Of a stretch of 64,000 nt of DNA, positions 25,265-34,674 are shown in pieces; the stretch's first letter is position 1, and each line of letters opens with the position of its first letter. Under the pieces are notes generated by a model. It saw nothing but the letters and a program-made list of their open reading frames with translations, searched no databases and was not told where the DNA came from. The stretch is from positions 1-64,000 of the forward strand of contig SPAW01000035.1 of the NCBI GenBank assembly GCA_005239465.1, written 5' to 3'. Source of the DNA: Nitrospira sp. GTDB lineage: Bacteria; Nitrospirota; Nitrospiria; Nitrospirales; Nitrospiraceae. Made by a program: the position numbers and the translations under genes.

Positions 25265-26574
25265 AGTCGCGCGTCGGAGTCGGAATTATCGGGTTCGGCA
25301 CGGTAGGCACCGGGGTGGCCAAAATCCTCCTCGACAATGCCACGCTCATTCGCCGCCGTGTCGGCGTGCCGATCGAATTGGTCCGCATTGCGGATCTCGA
25401 CATTACCAGAGATCGCGGTATCGTGCTCCCTCCCGGTCTGTTGTCGACCGACGTGAAGCAAGTGCTCAACGACCCTGCCATCGATGTCGTGATCGAATTG
25501 ATCGGCGGGTACGATACGGCCAAGCGGGTCATCTTGGAAGCGATCGCTGCCGGAAAGCACGTGGTCACGGCAAACAAGGCTCTTCTGGCCCTCCACGGCG
25601 AAGAAATTTTCGAGGCTGCCGCGCGCAAGGGCGTCGATTTGGGTTTCGAGGCCAGCGTGGGCGGCGGGATCCCTGTCATTCGGGCGCTGACGGAGGGGCT
25701 GGCGGGTAATACGATCCAATCCATCTACGGCATTATCAACGGGACCTCCAATTATATTTTGTCGAGGATGACCCACGAGGGCCATAGTTTCGAGGCGGTC
25801 CTCAAGGATGCGCAGCAAGCCGGCTATGCCGAGGCAGATCCGACCTTCGATGTGGCGGGAATCGACTCGGCGCACAAGCTCGCCATACTCGTCAGTCTTG
25901 CCTACGGCACCCCGGTGAATTTCAAAGAGATCTATACCGAGGGGATTATGCACATCACCCCGACCGATATTACCTATGCGAAGGAGTTCGGATTTACGAT
26001 CAAGCTGCTGGGTATTGCGAAGCTCGCGGATGGCGAAATTGAAGCCCGGGTTCATCCCACGATGCTGCCGTCGGTGTCTCCCATCGCGCAGGTTGAAGGC
26101 GTCTATAACGCGATTCAACTTGTCGGCGACGCGGTCGGCGACATCGTGTTGTATGGCCGAGGGGCTGGATCCATGCCGGCGGGGAGCGCCGTCGTCAGCG
26201 ACGTCATCGCGATCGGACGGAACCTGCTTAAGGGCGCAGTCGGACGAGTACCTGTCGCGTCGTTCCAACAGGATCAGCGGCGACCACTCCGGATGAAGCC
26301 GATGGAAGAAATCAGCTCACTCTATTATTTACGATTCATGGTTGTAGACCGTCCCGGGGTGTTGGCTCAAATTGCCGGCGAGTTGGGTCGCTGTGGGATC
26401 AGCATTTCGTCGATGCTGCAGCAGGGTCGTCGGGAAGGGCAAACAGTGCCGGTCGTCATCAAGACGCATATGGCGAAGGAACGCGATGTGCAGTCGGCGC
26501 TTCGTGAAATCAACCGCAAGGCCGTTGTCTCCGAACCCGCGACGCTCATTCGGGTCGAAGGCAAGGACGAGTGA
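25261..26574 (+). CDS. hom: Homoserine dehydrogenase
   Basis: 437 residues. The NAD(P) fold opens [17 protein letters not shown], followed by I-E-L-I-G-G-Y and T-A-N-K-A-L-L-A. The catalytic domain has [28 protein letters not shown], and the C-terminal ACT domain (about 358-437) begins [18 protein letters not shown], the usual threonine-feedback module. It makes homoserine from aspartate semialdehyde. It overlaps alaC by ATGA and thrC follows after 4 bases. Confidence 0.97.
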   Translation: MKSRVGVGIIGFGTVGTGVAKILLDNATLIRRRVGVPIELVRIADLDITRDRGIVLPPGLLSTDVKQVLNDPAIDVVIELIGGYDTAKRVILEAIAAGKHVVTANKALLALHGEEIFEAAARKGVDLGFEASVGGGIPVIRALTEGLAGNTIQSIYGIINGTSNYILSRMTHEGHSFEAVLKDAQQAGYAEADPTFDVAGIDSAHKLAILVSLAYGTPVNFKEIYTEGIMHITPTDITYAKEFGFTIKLLGIAKLADGEIEARVHPTMLPSVSPIAQVEGVYNAIQLVGDAVGDIVLYGRGAGSMPAGSAVVSDVIAIGRNLLKGAVGRVPVASFQQDQRRPLRMKPMEEISSLYYLRFMVVDRPGVLAQIAGELGRCGISISSMLQQGRREGQTVPVVIKTHMAKERDVQSALREINRKAVVSEPATLIRVEGKDE

Positions 26575-26578
26575 TCGG

Positions 26579-27637
26579 ATGAATCGCTGGCGCGGCATCA
26601 TTGAGGAATACCGCAAGTTCCTTCCTGTGTCGGAGAAGACCCCGGTCATCAGCTTGGGAGAGGGCAATACACCCCTCATTCGTGCGGCACGGCTGGCCAA
26701 GGCGATTGCGCCGGGCATTGAACTGTATCTCAAGTTCGAGGGCATGAATCCAACCGGATCGTTCAAGGATCGTGGGATGACGTTGGCGATCTCGAAGGCG
26801 GTGGAGAATGGCGCCCGCGCTGTTATGTGTGCGTCGACCGGTAACACATCCGCCTCTGCGGCCGCCTACGGGGCCCGTGCGGGACTGTCCGTCTATGTGC
26901 TGATTCCCGCCGGCAAGATTGCCATGGGCAAACTCTCCCAAGCGATGATGCATCAAGCCACGGTGATTCAAATCGAAGGAAACTTCGACCAGGCCCTGAC
27001 GCTCGTCAAGGACCTCTCGGCCGCGCTCCATATTGAGTTGGTAAACTCCTTGAATCCCTTCCGGATTGAGGGACAGAAAACCGCCGCCTTTGAGGTGTGC
27101 GATCAACTCGGCGACGCGCCGAACCTTCATGTGCTTCCGGTCGGGAATGCGGGGAATATTACTGCCTACTGGGAAGGGTATCGAGCGTATCGCGCGGCGA
27201 ATCAGACGACAAAGCTTCCTCGCATGATGGGATTTCAGGCTGCCGGCGCGGCTCCGATTGTTCTGGGGAGGGTCGTCGAGCAACCGCAGACGATTGCGTC
27301 GGCGATTCGAATCGGCAATCCGGCCAGCTGGTCGGCGGCGTTGAAAGCCGTCGAGGAATCTTCCGGCGCGATCGACATGGTCACGGATGAAGAGATTCTT
27401 CAGGCCTATGCGACGGTGGCGGCGACCGAAGGCGTCTTTTGCGAACCGGCGTCGGCCGCGTCGGTTGCGGGGGTGGCCAAATTGCACCGAGCAGGGGTTC
27501 TGCGAGAAGGAGAGACTGTAGTATGTACGCTTACGGGGCATGGTTTGAAAGATGCCGACACGGCGATCAGCATCTCGAAACAACCTCTGACCGTCAAGGC
27601 AACACGCGAGGACGTTGCCCGTCTAATGAAAGTGTGA
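26579..27637 (+). CDS. thrC: Threonine synthase
   Basis: 352 residues from ATG 26579, four bases after hom. PLP-binding Lys63 lies in [13 protein letters not shown], and the phosphate-binding loop is P-V-G-N-A-G-N-I-T. The short length and lack of an N-terminal extension match the class of threonine synthases found in Bacillus and actinobacteria. It converts O-phosphohomoserine to threonine, so the cell needs a homoserine kinase; none of the GHMK ThrB type lies in the window. The frame is open upstream inside hom to 26372, but that stretch is a frame shadow. Confidence 0.96.
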   Translation: MNRWRGIIEEYRKFLPVSEKTPVISLGEGNTPLIRAARLAKAIAPGIELYLKFEGMNPTGSFKDRGMTLAISKAVENGARAVMCASTGNTSASAAAYGARAGLSVYVLIPAGKIAMGKLSQAMMHQATVIQIEGNFDQALTLVKDLSAALHIELVNSLNPFRIEGQKTAAFEVCDQLGDAPNLHVLPVGNAGNITAYWEGYRAYRAANQTTKLPRMMGFQAAGAAPIVLGRVVEQPQTIASAIRIGNPASWSAALKAVEESSGAIDMVTDEEILQAYATVAATEGVFCEPASAASVAGVAKLHRAGVLREGETVVCTLTGHGLKDADTAISISKQPLTVKATREDVARLMKV

Positions 27638-27653
27638 GAGGCATGTGGACTCC

Positions 27654-28865
27654 ATGAAATATGTGATCCTGCATGCTGGGGGAATGGCCGATCATCCCCA
27701 GCAAGAACTGGGAGGACGCACGCCGCTCCAAGCCTCCGCGACTCCCCATCTTGATCGTCTGGCGCAGAGCGGAGAACTCGGTAAGCTGGTGGTTCCCGCC
27801 GACGGTGTTCGCCAAGGAAGCGGGTTGAGCGGCACGGCGATTCTCGGTTACGACCCGAAGAAATTTTATCAAGGCCCCGGACCGCTTGAAGCGGCAAGTT
27901 TGGGTGTGTCCGTGACAGAACATGATGTGGTGTATCGCTGCACGATGGTGACCCTGAAGCCGGAAGGCGGGAAGGGTGGCGGCGAGATCAAGAAACTAGG
28001 CCCACATGTGATCATGGACGATGCGACAGCGGGCTTGATCGAAACCGAAGAGGCCCGTGAATTGATCGAGGCGATCAATGAGCAGCTCGGCTCCGAAACC
28101 ATCCAGTTCTACCCTGGGGCGGGTCACCGCCATCTCATGGTATGGGTAAACGGAAAATCACGTGCAGTCTGCGTCGATCCGCAAACGATACTCGGTCTAT
28201 CCATCACCGATGCCTTACCTACGGGTGACGGCGCGGACATTCTTCGAAAGCTCATGGACGCCTCGCATCTTATCCTGCGCGATCATCCCGTCAACGACGA
28301 ACGGATGGCCGCCGGCAAGAAGCCGGCGAACTGTGTCTGGCTGTGGGGCGAAGGGCGAGCCGTTATGTGGCCGAGCCTGGCGGAGAAGTACCGTGTCACG
28401 GGCGTGGTTGTGGCCACGAGTGATGTGCACCGTGGCGTTGGAATCTGCGCGGGTCTCGATGCGACGGACCTTGACCGGCTTGCGGGCGGGGATCTTCGCA
28501 CCAAGGCGACAGTGGCACTGGCGGAATTTGCCAAGAAGGATTTTGTCTATGTCCACGCCGGATTAACGGACGAAGTCGTACACGGCACCGATATTAAGGC
28601 GAAGGTTCGCGGCATTGAAGAGTTTGATCGAGACCTTGTCGGTCCATTATTCGAGGGACTGGCCAAACAAGGGCTCTATCGTTTCCTGGTGGTGTGCGAT
28701 CAAGGCGAAGGGGCGCAGGGTCGCGCCTTCTACGCGTTCGGGGAGGGAGGTGGAAAGGGCTCAGGGACAGCCGGTCGCCGCTTTACGGAGCCTGATGCCC
28801 AAGCCACGAACACGCCTGCTCGTGTTGCGACCAAGTTTGTGAACAAGCTCTTTGCAAAAAGCTAA
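27654..28865 (+). CDS. apgM: ApgM-family (2,3-bisphosphoglycerate-independent phosphoglycerate mutase-like) protein, possible homoserine kinase
   Basis: 403 residues, alkaline-phosphatase superfamily. It opens [12 protein letters not shown], where D-G-M-A-D is usual, then [40 protein letters not shown] follows, and the C-terminal part contains [10 protein letters not shown]. The nucleophile region reads Q-G-S-G-L-S-G-T-A instead of the common P-G-S-D-x-A-N-x-S. Sitting between thrC and lysC in an operon lacking thrB, it is a candidate homoserine kinase, because a family member next to thrA/thrC in Bacteroides has, as I recall, been assigned that role. ATG 27654 is preferred over GTG 27645. 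Confidence 0.85.
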   Translation: MKYVILHAGGMADHPQQELGGRTPLQASATPHLDRLAQSGELGKLVVPADGVRQGSGLSGTAILGYDPKKFYQGPGPLEAASLGVSVTEHDVVYRCTMVTLKPEGGKGGGEIKKLGPHVIMDDATAGLIETEEARELIEAINEQLGSETIQFYPGAGHRHLMVWVNGKSRAVCVDPQTILGLSITDALPTGDGADILRKLMDASHLILRDHPVNDERMAAGKKPANCVWLWGEGRAVMWPSLAEKYRVTGVVVATSDVHRGVGICAGLDATDLDRLAGGDLRTKATVALAEFAKKDFVYVHAGLTDEVVHGTDIKAKVRGIEEFDRDLVGPLFEGLAKQGLYRFLVVCDQGEGAQGRAFYAFGEGGGKGSGTAGRRFTEPDAQATNTPARVATKFVNKLFAKS

Positions 28866-28870
28866 AGTCT

Positions 28871-30088
28871 GTGGCATTGATCGTCCAAAAATATGGCGGC
28901 ACTTCGGTCGGAACGATCGATCGAATTCACCGCGTCGCCGATCGGGTGGTCCAGACGCAGCGCGACGGGCATCAGATCGTGGTGGTGCTCTCGGCGATGA
29001 GCGGTGAGACGGATCGGCTCATCAAGCTGGCGCATGAGGCGACACCGATCCCGGATGAGCGCGAAGTGGACATGCTTCTCTCGACCGGAGAGCGGGTCAC
29101 CATTGCCCTTCTGGCGATGGAGTTACGCGGGCGAGGGATCAATGCACGGTCCTTTACGGGCCGGCAGGTCGGTATCATTACCGATAGTGCTCATACAAAA
29201 GCCCGCATTGCGCGCGTCACGGCGGATCGCATCCGCGAGGCGCTGGAACAGGGTGTCATTCCGATCGTGGCGGGCTTCCAAGGGATCAACGAACAATCGG
29301 ATGTGACGACGCTTGGCCGTGGGGGGTCCGATCTCTCCGCCGTCGCGCTGGCGGCAGCGTTGAAGGCAGATCGCTGCATTATCTACACCGACGTCGAGGG
29401 GGTCTTCACAGCGGATCCCAATATTGTGCCCGCGGCGAGACGGATCGACAAGATTGCCTATGAAGAGATGCTCGAAATGGCCAGTCTCGGGGCCAAAGTC
29501 CTCCAAACCAGATCGGTCGAGTTTGCGGCCAAGTTCAACGTGCCGGTGGAGGTGAATTCGAGCTTCAAAGAAGGAAAGGGAACTCTCGTGACGAAGGAAG
29601 ATGCGGACATGGAAGCGGCGGCGGTAGCCGGGGTCACCGGAGACCGCAATCAAGCGAAGATCACGATTGTCGGGGTACCGGATAAGCCGGGAATCGCCGC
29701 GCGGATTTTTGGATCTGTCGCGGAGGCCCACATTAATGTCGACATGATCATTCAGAACATAAGCCAGGCAGCCATGACGGACCTCTCGTTCACAGTGCCG
29801 CGCGCCGACCTCAAAAAGGCCGTGCCGATCATTCAGGCTGTGGCGAAGGACATTGAGGCCAGATCGGTGTCGGTTATCGAAGCGATTGCGAAGGTGTCGC
29901 TCATTGGGGTGGGGATGCGGTCCCATTCGGGGGTGGCGGCCAAAATGTTCGAAGTTCTCTCACGCGAGGGGATCAATATCATGATGATCAGCACCTCGGA
30001 GATTAAAATCTCCTGCGTGATCGACGAAAAGTATCTTGAACTGGCCATGCGATCTCTTCATGCCGCGTTCGGCCTCGACCAGGCGTAG
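28871..30088 (+). CDS. lysC: Aspartate kinase
   Basis: 405 residues from GTG 28871. The kinase domain has [40 protein letters not shown] and [12 protein letters not shown]. Two ACT domains fill residues about 265-400 ([14 protein letters not shown] and [15 protein letters not shown]), so lysine and/or threonine feedback is expected. It is the first enzyme of the lysine, threonine and methionine pathways. It starts 5 bases after apgM. The 390 bases that follow are repeats, so this is probably the operon end or a pause before cimA. Confidence 0.97.
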   Translation: MALIVQKYGGTSVGTIDRIHRVADRVVQTQRDGHQIVVVLSAMSGETDRLIKLAHEATPIPDEREVDMLLSTGERVTIALLAMELRGRGINARSFTGRQVGIITDSAHTKARIARVTADRIREALEQGVIPIVAGFQGINEQSDVTTLGRGGSDLSAVALAAALKADRCIIYTDVEGVFTADPNIVPAARRIDKIAYEEMLEMASLGAKVLQTRSVEFAAKFNVPVEVNSSFKEGKGTLVTKEDADMEAAAVAGVTGDRNQAKITIVGVPDKPGIAARIFGSVAEAHINVDMIIQNISQAAMTDLSFTVPRADLKKAVPIIQAVAKDIEARSVSVIEAIAKVSLIGVGMRSHSGVAAKMFEVLSREGINIMMISTSEIKISCVIDEKYLELAMRSLHAAFGLDQA

Positions 30089-30478
30089 TCGCCGAATCGC
30101 CAGGTCAAGTTGTGATTGCGAGTTTCCTTGCCGGATGGTCAAAATTTTCCGACGAGGCCGCAGCGAGCGAAAGGGACTGTCGCGGCTCGACTGAGCTCGC
30201 CGAAGTCCCTTCCGACCGGCGACTGTCCCTGTTTAAATAGCGGGACATGTTTAAATAGCGGGACAGGCACGGCTCGACTGAGCTCGCCGAAGTCCGGCAA
30301 TGCCGGAGCCAGTCCCCTGAGCCTCTGACGGTGAGCCCATGAGCAATGGGAGACCAAAACTTGGTGAAAGACGCGTCTCGGCGCGGCCGGGCTGGGCGGG
30401 TGAAAAGAAAGACTGTTTCAGCATCCTGCTTCGGCGAGTCTCGACAGATTAGCCGTCCACCTGATACCCTCTCTTCCC
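30089..30478. repeat. Mosaic of short repeats between lysC and cimA
   Basis: No gene. A 26-base word starting CGGCTCGACTGAGCTCGCCG occurs exactly at 30183-30208 and 30270-30295. TGTTTAAATAGCGGGACA is repeated head to tail at 30230-30247 and 30248-30265. TTTCAGCATCCTG at 30416-30428 is an end of the dispersed element seen at 10310-10433, and GGCCGCAGCGAGCGAA (30156-30171) looks like an inner piece of it. The region seems built from several nested repeat insertions. Confidence 0.75.
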
Positions 30479-32128
30479 ATGGCTCGGAAAACCTCACCAT
30501 CTCGTTCCTCTCGTGCTTCTCATGAGCGGAGCCCGTTACCTGAATTGAGATTGCCTGCCGATCGAGCGGCGGCGCTGGAGATCTACGACACGACGTTGCG
30601 CGATGGCGCGCAGGCGGAAGATGTCAGCTTCTCGGCGGAGGACAAGGTCCGCGTCGCACAGAAGCTGGATGAACTCGGAATCCATTTTATCGAGGGCGGT
30701 TGGCCCGGAGCGAATCCAAAGGACATCGAGTTCTTCCGGATGATCAAAACCATTCCATTGAAGCATGTCGCCGTGATCGCTTTTGGATCGACGCGGAAGG
30801 CGAGTAATTCTGTGCAAAAAGATCCCAATCTTCGGGCGTTGCTCGGCGCAGAAACCAAGACGATCACGCTCTTCGGGAAGACGTGGTCGCTGCACGTCAC
30901 CGATGCCCTGGGTATCTCGTTGGCCAAGAACCTTGAACTGATCGGAGATTCCATCGCCTACCTGCGCCATAAAGGGCGCCGGGTGTTCTACGATGCAGAG
31001 CATTTTTTCGACGGCTATAAGACCAATCCCGACTATGCCCTCAACACGATCCGGAAAGCGGTGGAGGCCGGGGCTGAACGGGTGATTCTCTGCGATACCA
31101 ACGGCGGAACCATGCCGTGGGAGATCCGGAAGATCTGCGAGATTGTCCAGCGCGAGTGCCCGGTGCCGCTGGGGATCCATGCCCATAACGATTGCGAAAT
31201 GGCCGTGGCGAACTCACTTGTGGCGATCGAGACCGGCATCGTGCAAGTCCAAGGGACGATCAACGGAATAGGGGAACGATGCGGGAATGCGAATCTTTGC
31301 TCAATCATTCCCAATTTGGCATTGAAGATGAAGCGGCCTGCGCTGAATGATCGTTTGAATCGCTTGAAAGATGTTTCGAGTTTCGTGACCGAAATCGCGA
31401 ATCTGATGCCCAACAAGCACCAGCCATATGTCGGCGATTCGGCGTTCGCGCACAAAGGCGGCGTCCACATTCATGCCGTGCTGAAAAATCCGGCCACCTA
31501 TGAACATGTCGATCCGGCGCAGGTCGGTAATCGGCAGCGTGTATTGGTCTCGGACTACGCGGGGCGAAGCGGCCTCCTGGATAAGATTGAAGCCTATGGT
31601 ATCAAGCTATCGAAGAACCACTCGAAGGTCCAGGAGTTGGTCAATACGCTGAAAGAGCGAGAAAGCCAGGGCTATCAGTTCGAAGGGGCAGAGGGATCGT
31701 TCGAGCTGCTCATGCGGAAGGCGATGGGGAGTCACAAGCCCTCATTCCAGCTTCTGGGATTCCGGGTCATTGTCGAAAAGAAACAGGAGAACGGGGCTCC
31801 GCTTTCTGAAGCGACCGTGATGGTCAAGGTCGGAGAAGTGGTAGAACATACGGCTGCAGTGGGGGCTGGGCCAGTGAATGCGCTCGACCATGCGCTGCGT
31901 AAGTCGTTGGAAAAATTCTATCCGCAGCTCAGGGAAGTCAAGCTCCTCGACTATAAAGTGCGCGTGCTGGCGGCGAATAAAGGGACCGAGTCCAAGGTTC
32001 GGGTTCTGATCGAATCCGGAGACCATAAAGACAAGTGGGGCACCGTCGGCGTGTCGGAGAACATCATCGAAGCGACCTGGCAAGCCCTGGCAGACAGCAT
32101 TGAGTACAAGCTGCTCGAAAAGGAATAA
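30479..32128 (+). CDS. cimA: (R)-citramalate synthase
   Basis: 549 residues. After a basic Ser/Arg-rich N-terminus of about 35 residues comes the HMGL/DRE-TIM barrel: L-E-I-Y-D-T-T-L-R-D-G-A-Q, F-I-E-G-G-W-P-G-A-N-P-K-D, L-C-D-T-N-G-G-T-M-P, H-A-H-N-D-C-E-M-A-V and G-T-I-N-G-I-G-E-R-C-G-N-A-N-L. The C-terminal LeuA-type allosteric domain (about 420-549) follows. The G-G-W-P-G-A/S-N-P pattern separates this CimA group from 2-isopropylmalate synthases. It joins pyruvate and acetyl-CoA for isoleucine synthesis without threonine deaminase. The true start may be a little further in. Confidence 0.92.
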   Translation: MARKTSPSRSSRASHERSPLPELRLPADRAAALEIYDTTLRDGAQAEDVSFSAEDKVRVAQKLDELGIHFIEGGWPGANPKDIEFFRMIKTIPLKHVAVIAFGSTRKASNSVQKDPNLRALLGAETKTITLFGKTWSLHVTDALGISLAKNLELIGDSIAYLRHKGRRVFYDAEHFFDGYKTNPDYALNTIRKAVEAGAERVILCDTNGGTMPWEIRKICEIVQRECPVPLGIHAHNDCEMAVANSLVAIETGIVQVQGTINGIGERCGNANLCSIIPNLALKMKRPALNDRLNRLKDVSSFVTEIANLMPNKHQPYVGDSAFAHKGGVHIHAVLKNPATYEHVDPAQVGNRQRVLVSDYAGRSGLLDKIEAYGIKLSKNHSKVQELVNTLKERESQGYQFEGAEGSFELLMRKAMGSHKPSFQLLGFRVIVEKKQENGAPLSEATVMVKVGEVVEHTAAVGAGPVNALDHALRKSLEKFYPQLREVKLLDYKVRVLAANKGTESKVRVLIESGDHKDKWGTVGVSENIIEATWQALADSIEYKLLEKE

Positions 32129-32160
32129 CCGCATACGTGGATAGTCAGCCAAATTTATTC

Positions 32161-32189
32161 TTGACAGACTTCATAACCTCACGTAACTT
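32161..32189 (+). promoter_or_regulatory. Candidate sigma-70 promoter of the IHF/HU-merR unit
   Basis: TTGACA at 32161-32166 and TAACTT at 32184-32189 are separated by 17 bases. They lie about 78 bases upstream of the ATG, in the gap after cimA. Confidence 0.5.
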
Positions 32190-32266
32190 AAGCAAAACTC
32201 GTCGCATAAGGTAGGATGTCCTAGAAATAGGCGTGGCAATCTGCAGTGTTCATGTAGGGGGGTGGC

Positions 32267-32542
32267 ATGAGAAAGGCTGATATCGCAAACGAAATTTTCA
32301 AACAGGTCGGCATTTCGAAAAATGAAGCAGCAGATATCGTCGAGCTTGTGCTCAATCTTCTGAAGTCCGTGTTGCAGAAGGGGGAATCGGTCAAGATCGC
32401 GGGATTTGGAAATTTTGTCGTGCGCAGCAAGGGTGCCCGTAAAGGTCGGAATCCTCGGACTGGAGAAGAAATTGGGATCACTCCCCGTCGAGTCGTCACG
32501 TTCCGGCCAAGCCAAGTGTTCAAGAAGTACGTCAATTCATAA
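32267..32542 (+). CDS. ihfA: Integration host factor alpha / HU-like DNA-binding protein
   Basis: 91 residues, the full HU/IHF fold. It has M-R-K-A-D-I-A-N-E-I-F, the dimerisation helices, G-E-S-V-K-I-A-G-F-G-N-F and the DNA-inserting arm R-K-G-R-N-P-R-T-G-E-E-I-G-I-T-P-R-R-V-V-T-F-R-P-S, whose Pro in N-P-R-T-G intercalates in the minor groove. The K-I-A/S-G-F-G-N-F-V-V-R-x-K, G-I-T-P-R-R wording fits IhfA better than HU. It bends DNA and acts as an architectural factor. The MerR gene follows 43 bases later, a pairing widespread in deltaproteobacteria and Nitrospirota. Confidence 0.93.
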   Translation: MRKADIANEIFKQVGISKNEAADIVELVLNLLKSVLQKGESVKIAGFGNFVVRSKGARKGRNPRTGEEIGITPRRVVTFRPSQVFKKYVNS

Positions 32543-32585
32543 GACTGCTTCACCCACATCATCGACCGCACCATGAGGGCCGGTC

Positions 32586-32936
32586 ATGGGAATTGAACCC
32601 AGGCTGGGGAGCAAGGTTTTCTATAAAATCGGGGAAGTAAGTCAACTGACGAAACTTCCTGCTTACGTGCTCCGTTTCTGGGAATCACAATTCAGTTTTC
32701 TGAAGCCCAAGAAAAGCCGCGGAAACCAGCGCCTCTACATACAGCGAGACATCGAAACCGTACTCGAAATCAAGCGCATGCTCTATGACGAGGGACATAC
32801 ACTGGAAGGCGTCAAACGATATTGGGTCCGTCGTGGACGGGCCGCCTCGCGGTCGTTGCGTCCGAAAGAAATGGCTAAGAAACTCCGGGGTGACCTTCAG
32901 GCCATTTTGAAAATTCTCGAATCGCATTCACGGTGA
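32586..32936 (+). CDS. MerR-family transcriptional regulator
   Basis: 116 residues. The N-terminal winged helix has [37 protein letters not shown] and [24 protein letters not shown]. The short C-terminal helix (about 95-116) is the usual coiled-coil dimerisation element. There is no effector domain and no metal-binding cysteine, so no small-molecule or metal ligand is indicated. It belongs to the group of short MerR proteins found next to ihfA; its target is unknown. Confidence 0.9.
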   Translation: MGIEPRLGSKVFYKIGEVSQLTKLPAYVLRFWESQFSFLKPKKSRGNQRLYIQRDIETVLEIKRMLYDEGHTLEGVKRYWVRRGRAASRSLRPKEMAKKLRGDLQAILKILESHSR

Positions 32937-33013
32937 GAGAGTAGAACCTTCCCCATTGCCTTTCCATGGCCTTCCAAGGGACAATAGGCACCTCATTGGA
33001 ATTGGAAACACGT

Positions 33014-33090
33014 CGGGGCGTAGCGCAGCCCGGTAGCGTACTCGCTTGGGGTGCGAGTGGTCGTGGGTTCAAATCCCGCCGCCCCGACCA
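33014..33090 (+). tRNA. tRNA-Pro (anticodon GGG)
   Basis: 77 bases with encoded CCA. Acceptor stem CGGGGCG/CGCCCCG is perfect. The anticodon arm CTCGC-TTGGGGT-GCGAG places GGG at 34-36. The T arm is GTGGG-TTCAAAT-CCCGC. Discriminator A. Upstream, TTGCCT (32956-32961) and GACAAT (32980-32985) with an 18-base spacer form a possible promoter. Confidence 0.97.
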
Positions 33091-33179
33091 TATTTATGTG
33101 AAACGTGAGGCGTCAGGCGTATAGATGAGACGAGCGTAAGCCACGTTCCCCCTCACGCCGCACTCCTTACCGTGATCTG

Positions 33180-33203
33180 AAGCTGCCCAGCGCAGCTTTT
33201 TTT
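33180..33203 (+). terminator. Rho-independent terminator after tRNA-Pro
   Basis: Perfect 7-bp stem AAGCTGC/GCAGCTT with a 5-base loop running into a T7 tract, ending 14 bases before the surE start. Confidence 0.75.
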
Positions 33204-33217
33204 GTTGCGAGTGAGTT

Positions 33218-34021
33218 ATGCGTATTCTTGTCACCAACGATGACGGCATTCAATCACCAGGGATCGCGTTTCTGGCACAGGCCCTCTCCGCGATCGGTGA
33301 AGTCTGGATTGTCGCTCCGGATCGCGAGCGAACGGCCGTGGCCCATGCGGTAACGCTGCACAAACCCTTGCGGCTCCAGCGTGTCGCGCTGCGCACATTT
33401 TCGGTGAACGGAACACCGGTGGATTGTGTCAATCTGGCGCTGCTCAAAATTATGCCGAAGCCGCCGTCCATCCTGGTGTCCGGGATCAACAAGGGCGTCA
33501 ATCTCGGCGATGACGTTATGTATTCAGGGACTGTCTCGGCGGCCATGGAAGGCACAATCCTCGGTGTGCCGTCTGTGGCCGTGTCACAAGAGGGGCAGGA
33601 TGAGTTTCGCTTCACCGTCGGTGCGACTTATGCCGCGCGTGTTGTTCGGCTCATGCTTGACCAGGGCTTGCCCGAGGAAACGCTGTTGAACGTCAACATT
33701 CCGGATCGGCCCCGGCGATCTATCAAAGGTGTGCGGATTACGTGCCTCAGCCGTCGGCGCTTCCATAATCCAATTATCGAAAAACTCGATCCCCACGGGC
33801 GCAAGTACTACTGGATTGCGGGGAAGCGAGTGTCGTGGAGTCGCAACAAGGACGCAGACCATGAAGCGATTGAAGAGGGCATGGTATCCATTACGCCGAT
33901 CCGTCTCGACAGCACTCACCATGGCGTGCTCGATCAGTTCCGTGCATGGGAGCCGGTCATTCAGGGTGGCGCGAATCGCCTGACGCGTCAGGGCCACTCG
34001 TCAGTCCGGCGCGGGAGTTGA
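33218..34021 (+). CDS. surE: 5'/3'-nucleotidase SurE
   Basis: 267 residues. The N-terminal R-I-L-V-T-N-D-D-G-I supplies the metal-binding Asp-Asp. It is followed by V-A-P-D-R-E-R-T, P-V-D-C-V-N-L-A-L, L-V-S-G-I-N-K-G-x-N-L-G-D-D-V-M-Y-S-G-T-V-S-A-A-M-E-G, all conserved in SurE. It dephosphorylates nucleoside monophosphates and is linked to stationary-phase survival. Usual neighbours pcm and nlpD are absent; a DedA gene starts four bases later. Confidence 0.96.
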   Translation: MRILVTNDDGIQSPGIAFLAQALSAIGEVWIVAPDRERTAVAHAVTLHKPLRLQRVALRTFSVNGTPVDCVNLALLKIMPKPPSILVSGINKGVNLGDDVMYSGTVSAAMEGTILGVPSVAVSQEGQDEFRFTVGATYAARVVRLMLDQGLPEETLLNVNIPDRPRRSIKGVRITCLSRRRFHNPIIEKLDPHGRKYYWIAGKRVSWSRNKDADHEAIEEGMVSITPIRLDSTHHGVLDQFRAWEPVIQGGANRLTRQGHSSVRRGS

Positions 34022-34025
34022 ATTC

Positions 34026-34664
34026 GTGATCAGTGGACTGATCGAAACCATCATCAGCGAACTGAGCCGATTCATCATCGCATGCATTTCCAAGTTCGGC
34101 TATAGCGGCATTCTCCTGACCATGGCCATCGAGAGCGCCTGTATTCCACTCCCGAGCGAAATCATCATGCCTTTCTCCGGCTACTTGGTGACCACGGGAC
34201 AATTCACGATGCTTGGAGTGACCTTGGCCGGCGCTGTGGGCAATGTGGTCGGTTCCATCGTGGCCTACTATGCGGGCGTTTGGGGCGGTCGTCCCTTCAT
34301 TGAGCGGTACGGGCCCTACTTCCTGATGTCGCACCGCGATCTCGACATCGCCGATCGCTGGTTTCAGACATACGGTGAAGCGGCGGTGTTCTTCAGCCGC
34401 ATGCTACCGGTCGTGCGCACATTCATCTCCTTGCCGGCGGGAATCGCGCAGATGAACTTCCCGCGCTTCGTGCTCTTCACGTTTCTCGGCGCATTGCCCT
34501 GGTGCTATCTCCTTGCCTATATCGGTGTGAAGATGGGCGAGCGCTGGGAAGAATTGCGGGAGTATTTTCATCAGTTCGATGTAGTGATAGGAATACTGCT
34601 CGTCGCCGCGCTCGCGTTCTTTTTATGGTCCCATTGGCCGAAGCGTCGCCCAACTCTTCAATAG
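34026..34664 (+). CDS. DedA/SNARE-associated family membrane protein
   Basis: 212 residues from GTG 34026. The family core M-A-I-E-S-A-C-I-P-L-P-S-E-I-I-M-P-F-S-G-Y (re-entrant segment with acidic residue) and F-F-S-R-M-L-P-V-V-R-T-F-I-S-L-P-A-G-I-A-Q-M-N are clear, with G-N-V-V-G-S-I-V-A-Y-Y-A-G between them and hydrophobic spans throughout. DedA proteins are proton-motive-force-linked lipid scramblase/flippase-like proteins, recently linked to undecaprenyl phosphate and phospholipid recycling. It lies between surE and cysS, tightly spaced (4 and 10 bases), so the three are probably one transcript. Confidence 0.92.
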   Translation: MISGLIETIISELSRFIIACISKFGYSGILLTMAIESACIPLPSEIIMPFSGYLVTTGQFTMLGVTLAGAVGNVVGSIVAYYAGVWGGRPFIERYGPYFLMSHRDLDIADRWFQTYGEAAVFFSRMLPVVRTFISLPAGIAQMNFPRFVLFTFLGALPWCYLLAYIGVKMGERWEELREYFHQFDVVIGILLVAALAFFLWSHWPKRRPTLQ

Positions 34665-34674
34665 GGTCGCTCTC

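Noticed and set aside
30116-30328. Small frames in the lysC-cimA gap
   Set aside because: They are made of exact short repeats and show no coding pattern or start signals.
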